A stretch of 64,000 nucleotides of DNA, from the NCBI RefSeq assembly GCF_002078875.1, contig NC_034412.1:85485491-85549490 (forward strand). The letters are read 5' to 3'. Source of the DNA: Numida meleagris. Taxonomy: Eukaryota; Chordata; Aves; Galliformes; Numididae. Numbering within the stretch: position 1 is the first letter of the stretch; every line of letters begins with the position of its first letter. The notes beneath the pieces were generated by a model, which saw only the letters and a list, made by a program, of their open reading frames with translations, did not search any database and was not told where the DNA came from. Shown one piece after another: positions 36,933 to 46,800 of this stretch. Both the position numbers and the translations under genes were made by a program.

Positions 36933-36947
36933 GGCGCCCCCTCTCGG
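36933..36947 (-). promoter_or_regulatory. Second candidate CTCF site, opposite strand
   Basis: The minus strand reads CCGAGAGGGGGCGCC, which retains the AGGGGGCGC core of CTCF sites. It lies about 40 bases from the first candidate and points the other way. Confidence 0.4.
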
Positions 36948-37230
36948 CCGCTCTCGGCGCATTCCCCGCGGCGCTCCGGTCCCTGCTCCGCTGCTCCCGA
37001 GAGCGCTCCGCTGCAGCCGCCACACTCCTGAGGCCGAGGGCAGCCCTGCCTGGACCTCTCCCCAGCGCTCCGGTCCCGGAGGAAGGAAAAGGAAGAGAGA
37101 CATTTTCTCTCTTTTTATTTATTTGGTTTTTTTTCCCCTTTGGTGAACTCAGTGAAGTTCGGACAACTGGCCGTCTTCCTCCCCGCTGCCGGAGGGGGAA
37201 ACCTCTGTGGCGGAGGGGTACGGAGGGGGG

Positions 37231-37249
37231 AAAACAACAACAACAACAG
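37231..37249. repeat. Short A-rich/(CAA)n repeat in the STK32B leader
   Basis: 'aaaacaacaacaacaacagc' lies in the probable 5' untranslated region. CAA-rich leader sequence is typically unstructured, so it may leave a ribosome-accessible stretch within an otherwise GC-rich leader. Confidence 0.85.
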
Positions 37250-37526
37250 CGAAAACCTTAACCCGACACAGCTCTTACACCCACAGCCCCTCAACCGCTT
37301 CGAGTCCTGGTAGCCGTCATCTGCGGGTACCAGTGCCAGTCAGCTCCTCCGAGCAGCAGGGGAAGCTCCGTGCCCTCATTAGGCGGTGCCGCCGGGCAGC
37401 AGCCGAGATTCCCTGCTCCCCGGCGTAGGTCTCGGAGGAGGCAAAGCAGAGGGAGGATCCGCTAGGATCCAGGTAGATCCAGCTTTTACCGCTTACCGAA
37501 AGCTACCACCAGCAGGACCTCCGTCT

Positions 37527-37570
37527 CCTCCCTCCCTCCTCCCCTAACTCCCCCCCTCCCCTGCCCCTCC
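37527..37570 (-). promoter_or_regulatory. Pyrimidine tract; G-quadruplex-capable on the minus strand
   Basis: Almost pure C/T on the plus strand for about 44 bases. The minus strand therefore has at least four runs of three or more G separated by short loops, which meets the usual G-quadruplex pattern. It lies about 220 bases before the STK32B start codon. Confidence 0.6.
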
Positions 37571-37573
37571 GCG

Positions 37574-37660
37574 ATGAGAGACGGGCCAAGTCCGTGCGCG
37601 CCAGCAGCGCTCGCTGCCAGGGGCGGACGGATCGCTTTCATGTCACAGGGTGTCTGCTAG
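37574..37660 (+). CDS. Upstream ORF 1 in the STK32B leader (28 codons)
   Basis: ATG at 37574 with TAG at 37658-37660, out of frame with the main ORF. It matters only if the transcript starts upstream of 37574. No conserved peptide was recognised, so any role would be in controlling initiation. Confidence 0.3.
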   Translation: MRDGPSPCAPAALAARGGRIAFMSQGVC

Positions 37661-37748
37661 CCCTGCGGAGGCTCCCCCGGCCGGGCCGGGGTGGGGCGGC
37701 GGCGGGTGGCAGCTGCCCCGAGGCCGGGGTGACTGCCGGCCTCGCGGA

Positions 37749-37787
37749 ATGCTGGCGGCGGGGGATGCGGAGCCGGCTGTGGACTAA
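37749..37787 (+). CDS. Upstream ORF 2, ending one base before the STK32B ATG (12 codons)
   Basis: ATG at 37749, then twelve codons and TAA at 37785-37787. The STK32B ATG follows at 37789. The start context is moderate (G at -3, C at +4). The geometry (stop almost touching the next AUG) is compatible with termination-reinitiation or leaky scanning. Whether it is translated is unknown. Confidence 0.4.
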   Translation: MLAAGDAEPAVD

Positions 37788-37788
37788 C

Positions 37789-37840
37789 ATGGGGGGCAGC
37801 CACTCCCACAGGGCGCCCGTGTTCGACGAGAACGAGGACG
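37789..37840 (+). CDS. STK32B: STK32B coding exon 1
   Basis: 52 coding bases (17 codons plus one base), with donor GTGAGT at 37841. An in-frame ATG at 37765 would add eight residues (MRSRLWTN) and bury the myristoylation glycine. Its context is weaker (G at -3, C at +4), so 37789 is preferred. Confidence 0.95.
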
Positions 37841-40800
37841 GTGAGTGTGGAGCTGTCCAAGGTACCCGCCGCGCCCGCGAGCCCCGTAGTTCCCGACGCT
37901 GGCTCAGCCCCGGGGCCGCAGGCAGCAGCTCGCCCTCAGCCAGGTGTCAGCAGCTTCCTCAGTACCCCCGGGGAGGTATTTTGGATAGATTCTCCATCCG
38001 GCTGCTTTCTGTGGGGTAGGGTCCCTGGGGAAGGAGGAGGACAAGCCCACCTTTGTCTAGCTGTTCTCACTAATTACGTAGTTCTTTGCTTTTATACAAG
38101 CTAAACCGAAGTCTAGGACACCGCCGCTTGGGTTTTAAACACATGGCCAGATAACTTCATGTGTGTGTATGCGAACTGGCATTATTTTGGAAATGAATGC
38201 CTGCTTTTCTCCTTTCATTTGTAGTTGACTCTTTGCCCATTAGCCTACTTCAGATCTTTCAGTCAATATACTTCTTTCTCCACCTTTACTTTCTGAAACT
38301 TTTCTTGAAGTTGTACTATTACTTTGAGATTTTTTTCCCTGACTAGGTAGTATGTCAGAAGAAACTGTATCCAGCAAAGTTTTTGGAATACAAACAGAAG
38401 TTTGTAGAAAATGTGGTGGTTTTTTTTTTTCCCACTTTTTTATGTATTTCCATGTCACTTTTATATATAGACCATGGTTAGCTGGAATTATACTACTCTT
38501 TCAATTTCAGTCATTCTGGCTTTTAAAGCGAAGAGAACACCTCACATTTAGGAAGCAGGTATTTGTATACCAGAAAAAAATGTTACTTATGGGATACATG
38601 TTGCTGCATAACTGGATAATTGATACTTCATTTTGGATATACTTCTTTCAACATAGTTCCCAAAATATTTTATTGAGAAATGCTTGTGCCTCAACAGACT
38701 TTGCTTTGCCTTTCTGAGGTTCATAACAAATCAGAAGCGTTTATGCTCTTTCCTATCCATTTGGGACACATGGAGACGTTTGCATTGCTTTGCTAATATA
38801 GAGGAAAAATATTAAATGCTTGTACTTCTTTTTTTTTTTTTTTTTTAAACAGAGGTGAATACATATTTACTTGCATTTCAAGCACAGTTACCATTCCCTA
38901 TTTCTTGGCAAGGCTCAAAGAGGTATTTGGTGTGGTTTGGTTTACAACAGCTTTTTTGTGTAGAGTATGGGACTAGAGTATTTACTATAGGTGTACTGAG
39001 ATACAATAGCTGTGATTTTCCTGTACTTAAATAAAATTTCAGTCACTTACCGTAAGTAATGCTATGTAAACAAATGAGATAGAAACCATTCCTCACTGTA
39101 AAATAATATAGGTGATCATTAACAATTAGTCATGTAAACCTTAACATAATTCTCCAAGAGTGAAAGTATAGTATTAGTCTTGTCTAGACACTGTAAGGTA
39201 AAAAATAGCCCTGCCTTTGTGAGTGTTTTGACTGAGCTCTCTTGAGTTAACATGTTCCATGAATTATTACCATTTTTTTTCTAATGATAAAAGGCTGTGG
39301 TCAGTTTATGAATGCAATGAACAAAGTTCAATAATGAATTAGTACAGAGAGAACTTCATGCCACTTTGCTCTCTTACCCTCAGGAAAACATTAATTAAAC
39401 ACACACAAACTATTTATGGATTTCTACTAAGACATTGTTTATTTTTTGCTTTTTTCCCCCCGTTCTGAATGTTTCTCAAATCATCTTTTTTTCCTCTTAA
39501 GACATTATGCTTAGCACAACCATCTAGTTCAGAAAAGCCCATTGCTTTTGAAATAGATAAGCAGAATAGAATATAGGTTATGAATTATAATTCAGGATGG
39601 AATTTTCCCAAGTACCTAAATAATATAGGAAAATATCTTCTCTTTGAAAATCCATCTTGCAAAATGTAATCCAAAATCAAGGATTATTTCATATTGCCCC
39701 TAATATCTACAATAGTAACTGCTTTTCACAGTACTGGACTCAATATGAAATTAAAATGAAGAAAAAAATAATAGCAAAGTCCACAATGCACTGTTACAAG
39801 AGCATGTTGGTTTGTTTCTTGAGACTGTATAATTTTGCTCAAGAGTAACAATATTTATCAATTCAAATAGAACTGGAAAAAATGAGTTGTGTGTGAATAT
39901 GTAGATATAATAGAAACCAAGTTATTTGAAGTGTTGTTTGAAATGTCACAGATGTCTTAGTATGAGAAAAATGAGCAGAAAAACATAGTCATCTTTTGTT
40001 CAAGCATGTCAATGTTGGATGTACATGAATGTATGAATAAATAATGAATTTTGCCAGATGTTTAAAACAATTTATTGTCACCTCATAAATCATTGAAAAA
40101 GTTTCATATCCAGTGTATCATTTAGCAAATAAATATATGGAAAGAGTGGATAAAGAGCAGCCAGGTGCAGCCTGACAAACCTGTAGAGTATCCGCTCTAG
40201 GGTTACCAGTCATCTTTTTTCTCTAATGAGAATGAGTGTCGATCCACTGAGTAGATCTAAAACTTACAAAATGTATGTAGACTTACCACTATGCTTAGGA
40301 TAATCAAAAATAATTCAGCCAGAAGGCAAGCTGGAAACCGTGTTGTTCAGTCTCCAGTTACCACAGACACCCATCATTATCAAATGTTGATCTTTTCAAA
40401 GGTCCTAATACGTACCATTTTTAAACTAGTCATATTTGTTTGCTATGTCCTATTTTTGTTAGAAGGATCTTGCGGAACCTTACTCTTTGAATGGGTAGAA
40501 GCATCTGCCTTCTTGATTAAAAGCATGCTTGACCTATATATAAGATTTATCTTTATTTCAACATTTTTGCTAGCTTAAATAGCTCTTCATCCTCTATGAT
40601 GATTACTCCAGTGCACTGATAGATACTAGCAAAAATGTTTCCTCTCACTCTTTGTTCTGTAAGAAAACTCCTACTTTTCTCATTTCTCCTGCTTTTAAAT
40701 TCCCAGTGTGCTTTATCTGAATGTATTTGAACTCACCTTGTTTACACACATATAATTTGAACACATATAATTACAGGTAAGTTTTCACTAGAACCTTTTA

Positions 40801-43800
40801 CTGGAAACTACATTTCCTGATCTTTGCTGGAACTAACTTTACCAGTATGGCCTATAACTACCTATGCCCTTTTCATGTGCATGTCATATGGACAGTTCAT
40901 AGACATCTAGTGATGAATTGGCTCACTAGTACCCTTTTCAGGAATTTCCACTGATGATTTCCAATCTACAGCAGGAATTTTAATGTGTGACCTTCATTTT
41001 GCGCTGAAAAAGACTGAATTTCAAGCCATTCCTCATATTCAGCTTCCCACTGAATCTGACCCTAATTTCTTTCCTTAATATTCTCTGTTCCTCCATTATT
41101 TTTACCATGTTGTGTACTATCACTACCCTCACCAGCTCAATGGCAGTTTTCAAATCTACTGAATATGTTGTGGATACATTAAACTGGATTATTTCCACAC
41201 CTCATTCTCTTTGCTGTTAACTCTCTTCAGCATGAAAATTCCCATTTCAAAATAACATTGTTGTCTTTAGTACCTCCTTGCATTTTGCCAGGTAATTCTC
41301 AACTTTCTCAGCTTTATGTATTCTTTCTTATATATTGCTCCACTGAAATTCAGAGAAATGAAATTATGACAAGCGTACCATATACTTTTCCTTGAGGATA
41401 AACTTATTTTGTATCTAATTATCTCTCACACATCAATGTTCGGTGAACTCATGTGGATTTGATCTCAGTTTTTCTTCTTAGCCAGACTAAAGCACAACAA
41501 GAACTAGGAAAATCCAGTGAATGGAATCCTTTGTCCACAGCTTACGGTCTTGCTAAGGAAGGTCAGTGGGAAAACATTTCATTTCTTGATTTTTATTTCT
41601 GTATTTTCTGGATACACAACTAGGTCTGGTGTAGCAACATAAGTACCTCTTCTCAAAGTTAGATGCTTTAATGGATTGGAATTATAAAATTTTTAAGAAA
41701 GGTTTCATTTCGATTAATGCTGCTGAAGCAGGGGAACTTTGACTCTCTTTATCTTTAATACTTTCTCATAAAGAATACAGAACAGCTATCCTCTCCTGAA
41801 TACATGTTCCCAGTAATAATATAGGAAAGGGAAAGGAGTATGTCTTTTCTGAGTTTCAGCTCTTGGAAAATAATCGTAAGTTCACAGAAAGGGCACTAGA
41901 ACAGTGTGAGGAATATTAACCATTTGTAAACGTTACTTTCAAATTCTCAGTAAATATCATAAGTAATGAATACACTATCAATAGTCTGGCAACTTTAAGG
42001 AATATCTTTCATAAATTTATTTAACTGTGCTGTGTTAAAACTGGTGTTTAATTGTTAAAAATTATATTCAACATGTGAAAATCAAATGGTAGAAAAGAAT
42101 CATTTACTACTACCGAATAGTAATAACAGCTATTTGCCTATATGGTGTTGGAAGAGACACAGGGAAGGATAAGAAACATAAGTGTTAGAGTCTAGAAAGT
42201 GGACCTTTGAATTGATATATCAGTTGTATTTGGTTTTGATTATTTGGGGCTTTAAAAGATCAGTTTTACTATGGTGGCTTGTAGAAACAAGTGCACTAAA
42301 CTTCTTAAGAGTTTACTTTTATATTTATAAAATAACTTTACATTTCAAACAGTTATTTCCAAAAGTTCTCAAGAGTTATTGTTGAGCTTGCAGTCCAGAG
42401 TAGTATGAGACAACAGGAGAATGTGGTCAGAAAGGAGAGAGCAGTAAGCTAATATGATCGTACTAGGCAGTCACATAAGTTATAACTGCCAAATTGTTGT
42501 GAAGAGTTTGCATAGACTGTGGCAAAGAAGGGACATCATGGCATGGCAACAGTCCTCTGTCATTATCTCCCTGACCCTGTTTTCTAAAATCTTTTGTTAC
42601 AATGTGCACAAATAATGTGGACTTCTTCAGATACTAAATAATTATTATTGGTGAAGGCTAACTTTAGATCATGGGTTTTCCTTTTCCACAGGGAACCCTG
42701 AAGAAAAGGTGAACGAATATGGCACTTTCATTTTAGGTTCTTGCTCTTCATTCCCTCAGATGAACTGCAAGTCTGTACGCTATTTGACAGTTTTAAAAAT
42801 CCTACTCAGGTTTAGAACCATGACAATTTCAAGGAGCAGTTAAGCATTTCCACATCTTATTTTATTTTACCATCACCCTGATCCAACTCTGCCAGCAATG
42901 GCGTAGAGGTGAACTAGGTGAATTTTCAAGATTCTTCCTAAACATGTTTTCTATGATTCCATGGTCTGATTTTCTGATTTGAAGGAAATATCCAGGGCCT
43001 CTGTATTAAATAAAGGCATCATGTAAGTCTCTGCTGCTTCTGTAGCCTTCTGGAATTTATACAGGTTGTTGATGTGGCCCCTCAACTCTGAGAATGTTTC
43101 AGAATTTCTCAGTGGCTTGTTATCTAAGAAGTGTGAGTGTTTTATCCTTGTTGATATGTGTTATACTGCATATCTGGAACTCAGTACAGGCTTTTTGGAC
43201 AACTGCATACAAATAATTCAAGGTTAAGCAAGCACCAAACAAGATAAGCTTAGAGAATCCAAATCAAAATCAAGAAATCCTTTCCTACCTGAAAAGAGGT
43301 TGTGTAGGGGTCACCCTCTTCTCTCACATAACTAGCAATAGGCCTAGAAGAAATGGCTTCAAGTTGTGCCAGGGAAGGTTCAGGTTGGATATTAGGAAAA
43401 AATTCTTCTCTGAAACATTGGTCAGGCACTGGAGAGGGCTGATCAGGGAGGTGATTCATTTACCGTTCCTAGAGGTGTTCAAGAAACATTTAGATATAGT
43501 ACAAAGGGGCATGGTTTAGTGGAGAAATATTGGTGGTAGGTGGACGGTTGGACTGGATGATCTTGGAGATCTTTTCCAGCTTTGGTGATTCTTTGATTGT
43601 ATAAGCTTGAAGAATATCATGAGATGGAACTAGAAAATTTAAATTAATTTGAAATTAATATTGCAGATCAATATCTGAATATCTTTGCCAACTTCTTATA
43701 AGAAATGTCTTAGATTCTCATCATGTGACATCACCTGTGGGAAGTATTTGAAAAAGCTTGATTTCTGTACGGATATGATTTTCAAGTGTACAGATATATT

Positions 43801-46800
43801 AAACTGCCTCTACTACACAGTTTTTTCTTCATGGCTAGCTGCATTCAAAAGAAGAGTCTTTCACTTCTGCTAGGGAAATCATGAGATTGGCTGCACTCAT
43901 TCCTCTTTGACACCTTCCCATACAGCAAGGAGAAAGAGGTGCACCTCCACACCTTAGTACCTGCTAACATTGGGCTCTAACATGGTATGGAATGCATCGC
44001 TGGCTGTATTTGGCATGAAGGAGAAAGAGTGGCTTGATGTGGATAACTGGACATGAGTTAAAAAGCCACCAGTTCTGTGAGAATGCAGTTTTTGGTGAAT
44101 CTTAGGTATGTTCTGTCCAGTGAATTCAGGAAGTTCAGTCTGGAATGAAATATTACACCTAAATGAATTAGAAAATGACCAAAACAATCTTTAGGAAAAA
44201 CTAGTGAGGAATGATGATCTTGCTCATAAATGCTCAATTAAACTAGGTCCTGTCCTACCAGGATTGCTTTAATATTTTTGCTCCTGAATGTGAGCGTGAG
44301 AACAAAGAAGGCTGGGATTTTGTTGGCCAAGCAGAAGGCTCTTCTAGATTCCTCCTGAAACAGCAAGGCTGGAAAAGCAGAAGCGGAAACCTTCCTGGTG
44401 CTAAACCTTCTAGGTAGTGATATCTGGGACCAAGTACTGCAAGACAGAAAAGAGAAAAGTAATGCTCAAGTTGTTTTTGAGTATTTTGATGTCGCAAGAG
44501 TGAGCTAATGCTGAGAGATAAGGAAAGAGAAAAAGGAGAAATAATTGCTACTGAGATCAGTCAATATGAAACAGAAATTTCTGAAGGGATATGCAAAAGA
44601 AAAGTATCAAGCTCAGCCTGGTAGCAGAGCTCAACACTATCTTACCATGGTAAGACAGGAGAGAGAACAAAAAGCAGGGAATTAGTTACACAGAATTCAG
44701 CAGGGATGTCGGGAGAGGATAGAGCAGCAGTAGTAAGCTGACCCAGTCTCTCTAGAGCACAATTCTGCTTAATTTCATGAACTACTTGTGTTGATTACCT
44801 TAAACTACGTTCATTACTTACTGCCTAATGTAAGCCTAGGTTGAGCTGTTGATGAATTTGCTGATGTATTTGTGAACACTGTATACGTGTGTATACATAA
44901 GCTTCTCTATAGCAGGAAAAAGTGAAAAAACATTATTCTACAGAAATAAAAGAACCGGTGCTGGCAATAAGTATTGTTTCCCTAACTAAATCTTATTCAG
45001 AATTTCCTTGGACTCAATCACAATTTTGCATGTTTAACAAATAAGGAGTGTTTCCAGAAACAGTATAGGCTAGAGTCTGTGAAATTCCTTCTTTTGTTAA
45101 GGAAAAACGAAGTTGTCTTACTGTCTGGCATTCAGGCTTTAATACAATAACTGTTCTGAAGAATTATACTGGCTTTATTTCTCTGCATTTGATGCCAATA
45201 TACTAATTGCTTTATGAGAAATACTCATATCACACAGTACTTATTGATGGGGTCCAAGATGCCTACACCATAGAATCATTTCAAATGGAAGGGACCCTTA
45301 AGGTCATCTAGCCCAACTCTTCTGCAGTGAACAGGGACATCTGCAGCTCAATCAGGTTGCTCAGAGCCCCATACAGACTGACCTTGAATGTCTCCAAGGA
45401 CGGAATATTCACCACATCTCTGGGCAACCTGTTCCAGTGCCTCACCACTCTGACTGTAAAAAAACTTTTTCCCTATCTCCCCTCTTTTAGCTTGAAACCA
45501 TTTCCCTTTATTCTATCACAACAGACCCTGCTAAAGAGTCTGTCCCTTTCTTTCTTACAGCCTCCCTTTAGGTACTAAAAGGCTGCTCTCAGGTCGCCCT
45601 GGAGACCTCTTCTCCAGGCTGAACAGCCCCAACTCTCTCAGCTCGTCCTTGTAGGAGAGGAGTTCCATCTCTTGAAACACTTTTGTGGTCCTCCTCTGGA
45701 TGTGCTCCAACAGGTCCATGTCTCTCCCGTACTGAGGACTCCACATCTTACTCCAGGTGAGGTCTCACCAGTGCAGAGTAGAGGGACAGGATCACCTCCC
45801 TCACCCTGCTGGCCGCGCTTCTTTTGATGCAGCCCAGGATACAGTTAGCTTTCTGGTCTGTGAGGGTACATTGCTGGTTCGTGTCCAGAACCCCCCAAGC
45901 CTGTTTTGTCAGGACTCTGCTCTATCCTTACAGCCCCCAGTTTGCACTGATAGTGGGAGTTGCTATGACCCAGGTGCAAGACCAAGACCTTGCACTTGGA
46001 TTTGTTGAACCTCATAAGGTTCACCTGGGCCCACTGCTCGAGTGAACTACCATCTCAGCATGCAAAGAGGTTGAATATTTATAACACATTTATAATTTAT
46101 CTTAATATAGCATCCCATGGAACATCTATTAATTTCATTTTAATTTCTGAGAATTTAACATTGTACTTAATATGTATACAGTATAAAATTATACTTCTAG
46201 TTTAAAATTTCTTAAAAATATATACGTATTTAAAATAAAGGTGGGCTTTAATTTTACTTCCTCTATACAGAGAGTTTTTGCATAGATACAAATAATTTAG
46301 CTTTATAAAACACAAATTCTTAAAGAAAATATGAAAGAATGAAGGCACCTGTTGCTTCACAGGTGAATGCTACCAGCCTTTCCGTTTCACATTTTTTGCT
46401 TTATTGAGTCTTACAAATAAAAGGAAAGTGCAGCATGTGGTGTGCTTTCAGGAAAATTTTAGCACTCTACTGAAGTGTTAGGTAACAAGGAACTCTAACA
46501 ATGTGAGCGTACTTTTGTATCACAGAAATAAGGACTTTTTTCCTTTTCATTCCCAAATAGAATCATATCATAGAATGCTTTGGGTTGGAAGGGACCTTTA
46601 AGCTCATCTAGTTCCAACTCCCCTGCCATAGGCAGGGACACCTACCTCTAGACCAGGCTGCTCAAAGCCCCATCCAGCCTGGCCTTGAACACCTCCAGAG
46701 TGGAAGCATTCACTATCTCACTGGGCAACCTGTTCCAGTGTCTCACCACACTCACAGTAAAGAATTTCTTCCTGATATCTAGTCTAGCTCTACCCTCTTC

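Larger units (their letters stand above)
36835..37925 (+). promoter_or_regulatory. CpG island: STK32B promoter, 5' leader and exon 1
   Basis: A sharp change from AT-rich DNA to CpG-dense sequence. It is densest at about 36835-37080 and 37590-37925, with a less CpG-rich middle. No TATA box lies inside. It covers the STK32B start codon and the exon 1 donor site, as expected for a CpG-island promoter. It also holds CTCF-like motifs, a CAA repeat, a pyrimidine tract and upstream open reading frames, listed separately. Start-site positions cannot be read from sequence alone. Confidence 0.9.

Noticed and set aside
36759..37146. Arg/Pro/Ala-rich frames of 90-115 codons in the CpG island, on both strands
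   Set aside because: CpG-rich DNA lacks stop codons by composition. The frames overlap each other and resemble no protein family.
37594..38019. Long frame continuing through STK32B exon 1 into the intron
   Set aside because: The STK32B exon ends at a strong GTGAGT donor (37841) and the coding sequence resumes in frame at 63712. Read-through into the intron and the non-ATG upstream start are open only because of GC content.
45757..46045. Overlapping plus-strand frames in intron 1
   Set aside because: Antisense shadows of the CR1 copy at 45271-46045.
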